The notes beneath the pieces are model-generated. The model did no database searches and was not told the origin of the DNA. It saw only the letters and a program-made list of their open reading frames with translations. DNA of 64,000 nt from an uncultured Polaribacter sp. Lineage in GTDB: Bacteria; Bacteroidota; Bacteroidia; Flavobacteriales; Flavobacteriaceae. The translations under genes were made by a program, and so were the position numbers. The stretch spans positions 62,001 to 126,000 of the forward strand of contig NZ_CANMVP010000003.1 in the NCBI RefSeq assembly GCF_947501385.1. Reading direction: 5' to 3'. Below, in pieces: positions 8,028 to 17,085 of this stretch. Each line of letters opens with the position of its first letter. The stretch's first letter is position 1.

Positions 8028-9524
8028 ATGAAAACAGCAAAATTAGCCATTATACTTTTAGTGAGTATCTGTATTTTTTCTTGCAAAAAAGAAGTTGCAA
8101 AGGTTGAAAAAGAAACATTAAAAAGACCAAACATTATCTTTTTAATGGATGATCAACATCGTTTTGACGCTTTAGGAATTTTAAATAAACAGGTAATTAC
8201 GCCAACGTTAGATAATTTAGCTAAAAACGGAGTTTTATATAGTCAGGCTGTTTGCCAAGCGCCAATGTGTGTGCCCAGTAGAAATTCTATGATGTTGGGT
8301 TTGTATCCAAATCAAACCGGTGTTTACAGAAATAGCGATGGGTTAAAAGACGAAGAATTACCTGTAAAAACCATGGCAGAATATTTTAAAGAAGCGGGTT
8401 ATGAAACTGCTGGTTTTGGAAAAACACATTGGGGAAAACACAAAACAAATACAAGAGGTTTTGAAACACGTTACACATCAGAAATTAAAGAAGAAGGTGG
8501 TTTTACAATGTTAGAAATGAATCCTGAAGCAAAGAAAAAATACGATGATGAAATTGCAGATATGGGTCCAGGAGAAGAAAATAATCTCGGGTATTTAGGT
8601 TTTACCAGCAAGTTAGAAGAGGAACAACATAGAGATGGTTGGATAACCAAACAAGTGTTGAATTACATCAACAAAAGAGAAGATGAAAGACCTCTTTTCT
8701 TGTATTTATCTTACATGAAACCGCATGCAGGTCATAATGTGCCAAAAGGGTATGAAGATTTGTACGACGCAGATATTATTAAATATGCGGAACAACCAAA
8801 CTGGACAGCAGACAATTCTCCACATTCAGAAGGTGTAAATAGAAGAGATATGTACAGAGAATATTGGAGTAAAGCTTCTAAAGAAGATTGGCAATTAATG
8901 ACCATGCGTTATTATGCAAATGTAACTTGGATTGATGATATGATGGGAAGAACCTTAGCAGCTTTAAAAGAAAAAGGATTGTTAGAAAATACTTTGATTG
9001 TTTACACCTCAGATCACGGAGAAATGTTAGGAGAACGTTATTACAAGTTTAATAAATACAACTTATATGATGCGAGTGTAAGAATTCCAATGATACTATC
9101 AGGAACGGCACTACCAAAAAAAATCCAGAGAAATTCGGTTGATAATTTATCAGCAGAAAATACAGATTTGTTACCAACTCTATTAGATTTTGCAGATATC
9201 AAACAAGACAACCGGTTGTTAGGTGAAAGTTTATTATCAACAAATAGAAATAAAGCGACATTTGCAGCTTTACACGAAAGAAAAGGAGAAGCTGCTTTTA
9301 TGTGGAGAACAGCAAATTACAAATTAATTTTAGTCTTTAATAAAAAAGAAAACGCCATAAATTATACTGAAAAAGATATTATTACTGGTGAATTCTATAA
9401 CTTAGAAGAAGATCCTAAAGAATGGACTAATTTGTATAATTCTAAAAATATTTTATCATTACAAAAAACATATCAAAAAGAACTAATTAATTTTCTAAAT
9501 CAACAAGAAATGTTAGTGGAATAA
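8028..9524 (+). CDS. Type I sulfatase (S1 family), lipoprotein
   Basis: A 498-residue sulfatase with a lipoprotein signal peptide (probable lipidation at C19, CIFSCKK). Metal-binding start IIFLMDDQHRFDALG, the canonical maturation site CVPSR beginning at C81, the GKTHWGKHK segment matching the GKWHLG region, and a late YTSDHGEMLGE motif are all present. It should hydrolyse sulfate esters, probably on rhamnose-containing oligosaccharides, judging from its operon partners (rhamnosidase, hydrolase candidate, rhaM). Last gene of the run; the next gene has its own operator at 9552. Confidence 0.92.
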   Translation: MKTAKLAIILLVSICIFSCKKEVAKVEKETLKRPNIIFLMDDQHRFDALGILNKQVITPTLDNLAKNGVLYSQAVCQAPMCVPSRNSMMLGLYPNQTGVYRNSDGLKDEELPVKTMAEYFKEAGYETAGFGKTHWGKHKTNTRGFETRYTSEIKEEGGFTMLEMNPEAKKKYDDEIADMGPGEENNLGYLGFTSKLEEEQHRDGWITKQVLNYINKREDERPLFLYLSYMKPHAGHNVPKGYEDLYDADIIKYAEQPNWTADNSPHSEGVNRRDMYREYWSKASKEDWQLMTMRYYANVTWIDDMMGRTLAALKEKGLLENTLIVYTSDHGEMLGERYYKFNKYNLYDASVRIPMILSGTALPKKIQRNSVDNLSAENTDLLPTLLDFADIKQDNRLLGESLLSTNRNKATFAALHERKGEAAFMWRTANYKLILVFNKKENAINYTEKDIITGEFYNLEEDPKEWTNLYNSKNILSLQKTYQKELINFLNQQEMLVE

Positions 9525-9551
9525 ATATTTTAATTCTTAATTTTTATCTCT

Positions 9552-9596
9552 CAGGTTAGGGCAGGATGCTTTTTTAAGTCATTTTTTTGAATTTTG
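9552..9596 (+). promoter_or_regulatory. Operator/promoter of the G8-domain protein
   Basis: CAGGTT (9552-9557), four bases, CAGGAT (9562-9567), 21 bases, GAATTTTG (9589-9596), off the TAnnTTTG consensus at the first base. A second -7-like TACATTTG begins at 9599. A leader of roughly 40 nt would precede the ATG at 9643. Confidence 0.7.
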
Positions 9597-9642
9597 TATA
9601 CATTTGAAATTTTTTTCATCTGTTAAAATTTAAAACAATGCT

Positions 9643-12600
9643 ATGATGAAAAAAACATACTCTTTTATTACTCTTTTACTAGTTGTATTTACAATAGCAT
9701 CATTTACAAACCCAGAATTAAAAGCGAAGTCTGTTAGTTTTAAAAATTCTTATACCCCAAATTCATTAGCACCTATTCAAGCAATTACTACAGGAGATTG
9801 GAATGATGTAGCAACATGGAGTACAAACCAAATACCAACTACTGAAGATGACGTAACAATTCCTAACGGAATTCGAGTGTCGCTTTCTGGAATGATGAAT
9901 GCTAGAACAATTGTAATTGATGGTAATTTAGGACCATCAAATCTTACTACAGATTTTGATTTAACTACCAAAGGGATTATAGTTCGTGATGGTGGTTTGT
10001 TTCAAATAGGAAGTACTACAAACGCTTATACGGCAAATGGTATCATAACACTTACGGGTTCAAATCCTTCAGAAGTATTAATGGGCAATACACTTATGGG
10101 TTCTAAATTAATTGGAGTTATGTCTGGTGCAAAATTAGAATTACATGGTGTTTCAACAAAAACATGGACACAATTAAACGCAACCGCAGAGAAAGGAGCA
10201 ACGGCAATCACATTAAAAGAAATTACCAGTTGGAAAGTTGGTGATGAAATAGTAATTGCATCTACAGACTTTGACCCGCATCAAGCAGAAAAAAGAACAA
10301 TTACAGCTATTAACGGAATGGTTTTAACGTTAAACTCTCCATTAAATTACATGCATTTTGGTGTTGAGCAAATTTATAATAATGGTACTAAAGATCTTAT
10401 TTTAGATGAAAGAGCAGAAGTAGGTTTGTTAACGCATAACTTAAAAATACAAGGAGATGCTGCTAGTGAAACGAATGGTTTTGGTGGTCATATTATGTCG
10501 ATGCCAGGTTCAGTTTCAAAAGCATCTAATATTGAATTGTATAGAATGGGGCAAAAATCTCAGTTGGGTAAATATCCTTGGCATTGGCATTTATTAGGAA
10601 ACGCTGACGGGCAATTTATTAAAAATGCAGGAATTCATACAGCATATAATAGATTGATAACTGTTCATGGAACAAATAACACCGTAGTTGAAGGAAATGT
10701 TGGCTATGACTTTTTAGGGCATGGATATTTTTTAGAAAATGGAAGTGAAACTGGAAACTTATTTAAAAATAATTTAGGTGTTTTATGTAAAAGACCTAAA
10801 GATGGTGAAGAAACAACACCTCATGATATTGGTGTTGGCGCTGGTAGAGGTGCGCATCCTGAAGCTTTTCCCGCTACTTTTTGGATTACAAACCCGAATA
10901 ATGATTTTATAGGAAACGTTTCTGCAGGTTCTGATGGCTCTGGTTTTTGGCATTTAATTTTAGATGAAATTTTAGATGGTCCAGAATCTAGCTATAACCC
11001 AGGAAGACAACCGATGGGAATTTTTGATGATAACAAAGCACATTCTAATTTATTTAGTTGGGGAGTAGATGGAGGAATAGATAGAGATACTGATGAGATT
11101 GTTACTGGTCATTACAGACCTCAAAACTCCAATGGAAGCCAATTTATACCAATTATTAATCGTTTTGATGGCTATAAATCTGTAGATAGAAATGTTTGGA
11201 TTAGAGCCAATAAAATGGATTTTTATGATTGTGATTTTGGAGATAATGGTCGTGCAGATTTTTTCTCTTACCATCAAACATTGTTTAATTCTTTAATTGT
11301 GGGTAAATCTGCAAATATTGGAAACCCTAAATCTGCTAGTGAAATTCAGGCAGGTAGATCTTTACCATACCCCACAAGACCTTTAACACAATTTGGAAAT
11401 GCTTTTAGAGGGCATAGTATTTATGATGGTCCTTCAGGAATTGTTGATACTCATTTTGACGGTTTTAATTCAAACGGTGCTAAATCTTATTGTTTTCAAA
11501 CAAATGGAGCTTCAAGAAAATCTACGAATCATTTTGCTAGAGGTATTACTTATGGACCTGATGTTGAAGAAAACGTAAAATTTGAATTTGGTAATAATTC
11601 TTGGTTGAGTTTTATGTATTTAAGTGGTATTATAGATCAAGATGGAAGTTTAACGGGTTACCCTGGAGCTACTGTTTCACCAATTATAAGAGCAAACCCT
11701 AGCGGTAAAAATTTATACGAAAAAGGAGCAAATACCCAAATGAGAAATGCAATTGAAAAACCAGAATGGGGGGCTTGGATTACACAAAATAAAACATATA
11801 ATTATTTTAAAGATGTAGATTTTACGAATAAAAATGATGGTGCTTTTACACCTCGTTATTTTATTACCGAATATCCAGATAAATCTACGCACGCTGTTTT
11901 TAATACACAAACACAACAACTATATTTTGATGCGCCTGTAATTACAAACGATTTAGATTATACTTATAATTTTCAATATCATAAATTGCCAAAATATATG
12001 TCTGCTTCAGTAGATGGCTGTACAACAAATTCTGAAAATGTTATTGTTGCTTACCCGAATATTCCAGGTATAGCATTTGCTGGCAATGCTGCAAGAGTTA
12101 CTAATATGACACAATTAAAAGCTAGTCCTAGCCAAGCGTATTTAATAAAGGACAATACTATTTATTTTAAATTGATTAGTAAAAATACAAGAAGTGAATT
12201 TTTTCAAAGACAATTTGGACGAGAATACAAATATGAAAACAGAGTATTTATTTGTAATTCAGGTAATTGCAATAGTAGTTCAACTTGGGGAAATATTCTA
12301 AATAGAGTTACCTTAATAGATTATAGTGTTCGCTCTATGAGTTTAGGTTCTATCGATACAAATGATGATTCTAGGGACAATGCAATCGCAACAGATGGAT
12401 TAACAGTACCCACTTTTGCATACGCAAATACCAAAGTAAATTTTACAGTTCAAAACAACGGAAATGGCGTAAATGGTTATACAGATTATGCAATTACATT
12501 AGCTTCTAGACAAGTTTGGGAGTATTTTAATACTATAGGTATAAACTATACTGGACCTGACGTAGAGGTAATTGTTCAAAGTGAAAATGGGCAAGAATTT

Positions 12601-14127
12601 AATGTTGGTACTTATAAATCATCAGACTCAAATAATATTCGTATTGGGCAAGATACAGAATTTGACAAATTTACGAATGTAAAAAAACTAATTTTACGTT
12701 TTCACGAATCTAACATAGGAGATATCAATACAGCATCAACTAGAGAAATTAGCATCAACGTTATAAATTTAGGCTCAGATATTCCAGAAAATTATAGTAT
12801 TTCTTCAACAACTGTAAATCAGGATTCAGATGGAGATGGTATTTTAGACGCTGTTGAATTTAATTTATGCAGAGATCAAAACTCTGCGTCAGATTTTGCA
12901 GTAGAATTTAATGGTGATAGTCATCTTTTTGATGGGTATTCATCTGATTTTATTGATAATTCACAAATAATAAATGGTGTTATAAAGGGTACGTCGAATG
13001 GTAATGATTCTAAAATTATAAAAACTGGTTTTGTTTCGTTTAAAGGTTCAGATATTCGTACAATTACACTTAGATACAAAGCAAATATTGCAGGTACTAA
13101 AGTGCAGCTTTTTTGGCAAACAAGTGAACAGAGTACTTACTCAGCATCTAGATCTGCCACTAACAATTATACGGGTAATGATCAATGGCAAGAAGTAGTA
13201 CTAGATGTTTCTGAAAATGCTGAATGGAATGATAACATTATTACTGGTTTTAGAATAGACCCTACAAACAATACAAATGTTTCTTTTGAAATCGATTGGA
13301 TTCGTGGAAATAACGCTGTAGATCCTTCAAAGTCTTGCGTTCCTGGTATAGATAGTGATAAAGATGGTTTGTTTGATAATGAAGAAGAAGATTTATGTAG
13401 AGATATTAATTCTGCATCAGACTTTGCTATAGAGTTTAATGGTGACGATATTTTTAACGGATTCACAACCAAATCAATCACCGGATCTGAGGAAACAGAT
13501 GGGGTTCTTAAAGGAACAAGTAATAGTGCCGATTCACAAATAATAAATACAGATTTTATAAATATGTCAGGTTCTGAAATTAGTTCCCTGACCATTAAAA
13601 TGAAAGCAGATATTGCAACAACAAAATTTCAGCTATTTTGGGAGAACGAAGATGGTGGAGTTTCGGCTACAAGAACAGCTAGTGTAGATTATACAGGAAA
13701 TGGAGCATGGCAAGAATTAGTAATCGATTTATCTACAAACAATACTTGGCAGGGAAAAACAATAAAAGGCCTCAGAATAGATCCAACAAATAATGGTAAT
13801 GTAAATTTTGAAATAGATTGGATAAGGGCTCAAAGTGCAGAAGATCCTGCAACATCCTGCGCAACAGCTTCGCTTAGTGATGAAATTTTAGAAAAAGATT
13901 TTGTTTTATACCCGAATCCTGCTTCTAAAAAGGCTTTAATTAGTATAAAAAGAATTGGGACTTACAATGAAGTTAAAGTATTTGTTTATGATATTACGGG
14001 GAAAAGAATTCATACTAAAGAAAATAAAAATACAATACAAATTTTAAATGCAAAGGCAGGTATTTATTTTGTGAAATTTATAGTAAATAACTCAAAGATT
14101 ATTACAAAAAAAATAATTATCTTTTAA
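9643..14127 (+). CDS. Giant secreted G8-domain / beta-helix protein with T9SS type A C-terminus
   Basis: A 1494-residue protein. After the signal peptide comes a G8 domain at about 45-155 (GDWNDVATWSTNQIPTTEDDV, VSLSGMMNARTIVIDGNL). A long right-handed beta-helix-like region with right-handed parallel repeats follows to about residue 780. Near the C-terminus are two tandem modules of about 150 residues, each opened by a calcium-type linker (DSDGDGILDAVE, DSDKDGLFDNEEE). Each module ends in a WQE-(LV)-V-(IL)-D ... FEIDWIR strand pair and looks like a carbohydrate-binding jelly-roll. The last 80 residues are a T9SS type A sorting domain (FVLYPNPASKKALI to the KII end), predicting export through the outer membrane. 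G8 proteins act on or bind polysaccharides; no specific activity is claimed. It shares the operator of the sulfatase/rhamnosidase genes. Confidence 0.85.
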   Translation: MMKKTYSFITLLLVVFTIASFTNPELKAKSVSFKNSYTPNSLAPIQAITTGDWNDVATWSTNQIPTTEDDVTIPNGIRVSLSGMMNARTIVIDGNLGPSNLTTDFDLTTKGIIVRDGGLFQIGSTTNAYTANGIITLTGSNPSEVLMGNTLMGSKLIGVMSGAKLELHGVSTKTWTQLNATAEKGATAITLKEITSWKVGDEIVIASTDFDPHQAEKRTITAINGMVLTLNSPLNYMHFGVEQIYNNGTKDLILDERAEVGLLTHNLKIQGDAASETNGFGGHIMSMPGSVSKASNIELYRMGQKSQLGKYPWHWHLLGNADGQFIKNAGIHTAYNRLITVHGTNNTVVEGNVGYDFLGHGYFLENGSETGNLFKNNLGVLCKRPKDGEETTPHDIGVGAGRGAHPEAFPATFWITNPNNDFIGNVSAGSDGSGFWHLILDEILDGPESSYNPGRQPMGIFDDNKAHSNLFSWGVDGGIDRDTDEIVTGHYRPQNSNGSQFIPIINRFDGYKSVDRNVWIRANKMDFYDCDFGDNGRADFFSYHQTLFNSLIVGKSANIGNPKSASEIQAGRSLPYPTRPLTQFGNAFRGHSIYDGPSGIVDTHFDGFNSNGAKSYCFQTNGASRKSTNHFARGITYGPDVEENVKFEFGNNSWLSFMYLSGIIDQDGSLTGYPGATVSPIIRANPSGKNLYEKGANTQMRNAIEKPEWGAWITQNKTYNYFKDVDFTNKNDGAFTPRYFITEYPDKSTHAVFNTQTQQLYFDAPVITNDLDYTYNFQYHKLPKYMSASVDGCTTNSENVIVAYPNIPGIAFAGNAARVTNMTQLKASPSQAYLIKDNTIYFKLISKNTRSEFFQRQFGREYKYENRVFICNSGNCNSSSTWGNILNRVTLIDYSVRSMSLGSIDTNDDSRDNAIATDGLTVPTFAYANTKVNFTVQNNGNGVNGYTDYAITLASRQVWEYFNTIGINYTGPDVEVIVQSENGQEFNVGTYKSSDSNNIRIGQDTEFDKFTNVKKLILRFHESNIGDINTASTREISINVINLGSDIPENYSISSTTVNQDSDGDGILDAVEFNLCRDQNSASDFAVEFNGDSHLFDGYSSDFIDNSQIINGVIKGTSNGNDSKIIKTGFVSFKGSDIRTITLRYKANIAGTKVQLFWQTSEQSTYSASRSATNNYTGNDQWQEVVLDVSENAEWNDNIITGFRIDPTNNTNVSFEIDWIRGNNAVDPSKSCVPGIDSDKDGLFDNEEEDLCRDINSASDFAIEFNGDDIFNGFTTKSITGSEETDGVLKGTSNSADSQIINTDFINMSGSEISSLTIKMKADIATTKFQLFWENEDGGVSATRTASVDYTGNGAWQELVIDLSTNNTWQGKTIKGLRIDPTNNGNVNFEIDWIRAQSAEDPATSCATASLSDEILEKDFVLYPNPASKKALISIKRIGTYNEVKVFVYDITGKRIHTKENKNTIQILNAKAGIYFVKFIVNNSKIITKKIIIF

Positions 14128-14187
14128 AGAAAAATAATTTATTTGCCTATGATATAAGTTCATACATATAGTTTTATAAAAAAATTA

Positions 14188-14195
14188 TATATTTG
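14188..14195 (+). promoter_or_regulatory. -7 box for the PID-CTERM-like mini-gene
   Basis: TATATTTG, a perfect TAnnTTTG box, about 55 nt before the ATG at 14251. The leader ends in an uninterrupted run of six G (14238-14243) seven bases before the ATG, an SD-like placement that is rare in this window. Confidence 0.6.
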
Positions 14196-14250
14196 CACAG
14201 AATTTTACATAACTAAAATATTTCAAAATTTTAATCTGGGGGGATATAAA

Positions 14251-14430
14251 ATGAAGAAAAAAAATTACCTAGTACTTTTTACAGTGCTACTCTTTGCACA
14301 ATCTTTTTTTGGGCAAATGGTACCACCACCAATTCCACCACCACCACCGCCAGGCTTGTCTGTTGATGGTGGTCTTGTTTTCTTGTTGGCTACGGGTTTA
14401 ATTTACGCTATTAGAAAAATAACAAGATAG
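14251..14430 (+). CDS. 59-residue PID-CTERM-like sorting-signal mini-protein
   Basis: A very short gene encoding a signal peptide (MKKKNYLVLFTVLLF to FFGQ), a proline tract (VPPPIPPPPPPG), then LSVDGG, a hydrophobic helix (LVFLLATGLIYAI) and a basic end RKITR. Proline-rich stretch, (P/S)-(I/V)-DGG, membrane helix and basic tail is the layout of the PID-CTERM class of predicted sorting signals in flavobacteria, small relatives of PEP-CTERM exosortase substrates. Here almost nothing lies between signal peptide and sorting signal. It has its own promoter and ends 4 nt before the converging ribE. The product's role is unknown; the family call rests on pattern recognition. Confidence 0.75.
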   Translation: MKKKNYLVLFTVLLFAQSFFGQMVPPPIPPPPPPGLSVDGGLVFLLATGLIYAIRKITR

Positions 14431-14434
14431 CTCT

Positions 14435-15019
14435 TTACTGCTGTGTTAATCGACTAACGTATTTTCCGATGACATCGAATTCTAAATTTACAACATCGTT
14501 TATTGATAACTTTTTAAAGGAAGTATTATTTAGCGTATAAGGTATTATAGCCACACTAAATGAATTTTTTTCAGAATTAATAACTGTTAAACTTACTCCG
14601 TTTACAGTAATAGAACCCTTTTCTATAGTAATGTTGTTTTTATCTGAAGTATAAGAAAAAGTAAAAACAGTACTTCCATTTTGATTTTCAATATGAGTAC
14701 ACACTCCTGTTTCATCTACATGACCTTGTACAATATGCCCATCTAATCGATCACCTAACTTCATAGCACGTTCTAAATTCACTTTACCAGAAATTTTTAA
14801 ATCGCCAATATTGGTTTTATTTAAAGTTTCTTTAATTGCAGTAACCGTATATTCATCATTATGTATAGCAACAACGGTCAAACAGACACCATTATGAGCA
14901 ACACTTTGATCTACTTTCAACTCATGAGTAATTGAACTTTTTACCGTTAAATGTAGGTTTTCTTGCTCTTTAACAGCATTTGTAATGGTCCCTAGTGTTT
15001 CTATTATTCCCGTAAACAT
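14435..15019 (-). CDS. ribE: Riboflavin synthase, alpha chain
   Basis: A 194-residue enzyme that dismutates two molecules of 6,7-dimethyl-8-ribityllumazine to riboflavin plus the pyrimidine. It opens with the family-typical MFTGIIETLG and contains two tandem lumazine-binding domains (about 1-90 and 91-194). Their paired motifs are HNGVCLTVV and TVNGVSLTVI, and IVQGHVDETG marks the second half. Length is normal. Transcribed divergently from pdxA; the two starts are only about 60 nt apart. Confidence 0.96.
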   Translation of the reverse strand: MFTGIIETLGTITNAVKEQENLHLTVKSSITHELKVDQSVAHNGVCLTVVAIHNDEYTVTAIKETLNKTNIGDLKISGKVNLERAMKLGDRLDGHIVQGHVDETGVCTHIENQNGSTVFTFSYTSDKNNITIEKGSITVNGVSLTVINSEKNSFSVAIIPYTLNNTSFKKLSINDVVNLEFDVIGKYVSRLTQQ

Positions 15020-15035
15020 TTCCCTAAATTTTAGT

Positions 15036-15043
15036 TACTTTTG
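15036..15043 (+). promoter_or_regulatory. -7 box of pdxA
   Basis: TACTTTTG fits TAnnTTTG. The upstream TTG that would open a longer pdxA frame (15041) lies inside this box, so translation should begin at the ATG at 15077. Confidence 0.6.
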
Positions 15044-15076
15044 TATGGAATCAAAAATAAGAAGATTACAAGAGTT

Positions 15077-16114
15077 ATGGCTGATAAAAATGATAAAATA
15101 ATTGTAGGAATTTCTATAGGAGACCTCAACGGAATAGGGATAGAGGTTATTTTAAAAACATTTCTCGATAAAAGAATGCTAGAGTTCTGTACACCTGTTT
15201 TATTTGGCGCTACAAAAGTAATTTCTTACCATAAAAAAGCATTAAATCTAGAGGTGCCAGTGCATGGTATTGCGTCAATAACGCAAATAAATCATACCAA
15301 AATAAATGTTTTAAACATTTGGAAAGAAGAGGTTTCGATTGAATTAGGTCAAGCCACTAAAATTTCTGGAGCATATGCAGCAAAATCACTGGAAGCAGCT
15401 GTAAATCATTTAAAAGACAAAACCATAGATATTTTATTAACGGCACCAATTAATAAAGAAACAATTCAATCAGAAAACTTTAATTTTCCTGGACATACAG
15501 AATATTTAGAAGCAAATTTAGAGGGAGATAGCTTGATGATTTTAATGACAGATCAACTAAGAATCGGTTTAATTACAGGTCATATTCCAATTTCTAAAGT
15601 GGCTGAAGCCATTACACCAGAAATTATTAAAGAAAAAGTAAATACGATGTATACTTCTTTAAAAAAAGATTTTGGTATTGGTAAACCTAAAATTGCAGTT
15701 TTGTCATTAAATCCGCATTGCGGAGATAAAGGCGTAATAGGAAAGGAAGATGATGAGATTATAAAACCTGCGATAGCAGAAATTAGAGAAACAGGAAAAT
15801 TGGTTTTTGGACCTTATGCAGCAGATGGATTTTTTGGTTCTGAAACCTATAAACAATTCGATGGAGTTTTAGCAACCTACCACGACCAAGGTTTAGCGCC
15901 CTTTAAAGCGTTGTCTTTTGGTAACGGAGTTAATTTTACTGCTGGTTTAAATGAGATTAGAACTTCTCCAGACCATGGAACTGGTTTTGATATTGCAGGA
16001 AAGAACAAAGCAAATGAATCTTCTTTTAAAGAAGCATTATTTGCTGCAATTCAAATTTATAAAACAAGAACCGAGTACAAAGAACTTACCAAAAACCCAC
16101 TGTTGGTAAAGTAG
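15077..16114 (+). CDS. pdxA: 4-hydroxythreonine-4-phosphate dehydrogenase
   Basis: A 345-residue NAD-dependent enzyme of pyridoxal 5'-phosphate synthesis, acting before PdxJ. Family motifs in order: VGISIGDLNGIGIEV, LLTAPINKE, PGHTEYLEA (metal histidine), LSLNPHCGDKG, ATYHDQGLAPFKAL (metal histidine) and SPDHGTGFDIAGKN. The start at 15077 (MADKNDKIIVG) is chosen because the earlier TTG overlaps the -7 box. Flavobacteria commonly keep pdxA beside the YceD-like/rpmF pair and the fatty-acid genes, as here. Confidence 0.96.
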   Translation: MADKNDKIIVGISIGDLNGIGIEVILKTFLDKRMLEFCTPVLFGATKVISYHKKALNLEVPVHGIASITQINHTKINVLNIWKEEVSIELGQATKISGAYAAKSLEAAVNHLKDKTIDILLTAPINKETIQSENFNFPGHTEYLEANLEGDSLMILMTDQLRIGLITGHIPISKVAEAITPEIIKEKVNTMYTSLKKDFGIGKPKIAVLSLNPHCGDKGVIGKEDDEIIKPAIAEIRETGKLVFGPYAADGFFGSETYKQFDGVLATYHDQGLAPFKALSFGNGVNFTAGLNEIRTSPDHGTGFDIAGKNKANESSFKEALFAAIQIYKTRTEYKELTKNPLLVK

Positions 16115-16168
16115 AAATAAAATAATTTCTTTTTTTAAAAGAAAAGATTGTATGAAAACATTTTTTTA

Positions 16169-16176
16169 TATCTTTG
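16169..16176 (+). promoter_or_regulatory. -7 box of the YceD-like/rpmF operon
   Basis: TATCTTTG, a perfect TAnnTTTG box, 22 nt before the ATG at 16199. Confidence 0.65.
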
Positions 16177-16198
16177 CACGCTCAATTGATGTTTGATA

Positions 16199-16735
16199 AT
16201 GAAAGACTTGAAACAATTCAACATACCGTTTGTAGGATTAAAAGAAGGAAAGCATATATTTGAATATAATATTGACAATACGTTCTTTTCGCTTTTTAAT
16301 TTTGATGAATTTGAAGATGCAACAATACATGTATCCTTAGAATTTGTTAAAAAAAGCACATTATTTGAACTTGTTTTTACAGCTACAGGAACCATAAACG
16401 TTCCTTGTGATGTTTCCAATGAGTTGTACGATCAAGAAATTACTTCAGAATTACCTTTAGTAATAAAGTTTGGTCCAGAATATAATGATGATAATGAAGA
16501 AATTTTAATTCTTCCGAATGAAGCGTATCAATTTAATGTAGCACAATTTATTTATGAAATGATTGTGTTGTCTATTCCTAGTAAAAGGGTGCATCCAAAA
16601 GTATTAGATGGCACTATGGAATCTGAAGCATTAGAAACATTAAAACAATTACAATCAAAAGGAGAAAAAACTGTTGAAATAACAGACCCTAGATGGGATA
16701 AATTAAAGAATTTAATAACAGAAAAAAAGACATAA
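16199..16735 (+). CDS. YceD/DUF177-family protein
   Basis: A 178-residue soluble acidic protein. The ATG at 16199 is preferred over a TTG two codons earlier because it follows the promoter at normal distance. The DUF177/YceD family is found beside rpmF in most bacteria and is linked to accumulation of 23S rRNA (large-subunit assembly). Visible hallmarks are a cysteine-containing core ([11 protein letters not shown]) and the C-terminal (I/V)[11 protein letters not shown], common in this family just before L32. One base separates its stop from rpmF, indicating co-translation. Confidence 0.9.
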   Translation: MKDLKQFNIPFVGLKEGKHIFEYNIDNTFFSLFNFDEFEDATIHVSLEFVKKSTLFELVFTATGTINVPCDVSNELYDQEITSELPLVIKFGPEYNDDNEEILILPNEAYQFNVAQFIYEMIVLSIPSKRVHPKVLDGTMESEALETLKQLQSKGEKTVEITDPRWDKLKNLITEKKT

Positions 16736-16736
16736 A

Positions 16737-16931
16737 ATGGCGCATCCTAAAAGAAAAATATCTAAAACAAGAAGAGATAAAAGGAGAACACATTACAAAG
16801 CATCAGCTCAACAGATAGCAACAGACCCTACAACGGGAGAGTCGCATTTATATCACAGAGCTCACTGGCATGAAGGGAAACTTTATTACAGAGGTCAAAT
16901 AGTATTAGAATCTGCAACAGCAGAGGCTTAG
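16737..16931 (+). CDS. rpmF: 50S ribosomal protein L32
   Basis: A 64-residue basic ribosomal protein with the L32 opening [17 protein letters not shown] and the central [14 protein letters not shown] segment. It lacks the paired zinc-binding cysteines of some L32 versions, as is usual in Bacteroidota. It directly follows the YceD-like gene and is closed by a strong hairpin terminator. Confidence 0.97.
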   Translation: MAHPKRKISKTRRDKRRTHYKASAQQIATDPTTGESHLYHRAHWHEGKLYYRGQIVLESATAEA

Positions 16932-16950
16932 AAATTTTTTATTTTATATA

Positions 16951-16978
16951 AAAAACCCTCAATTTTGAGGGTTTTTTT
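16951..16978 (+). terminator. Rho-independent terminator after rpmF
   Basis: Inverted repeat ACCCTCA/TGAGGGT with a tiny T-rich loop and a run of seven T. The A-run in front makes it usable from both strands. Confidence 0.85.
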
Positions 16979-17085
16979 GCGTTTTCACAAGAAAGCTCAT
17001 CGTTTTTGATAAAATTTACATCAAAAAGTGGAATAAATTTCATTACTTTGAATTTCCTTAACATCGGAATTATAAACGAATATAT

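Noticed and set aside
14290-14360. Polyproline-coding CCA/CCG repeats as a sequence artefact or microsatellite
   Set aside because: The tract is in frame and followed by the DGG-helix-basic tail expected for a sorting signal, so it is part of a real small gene.
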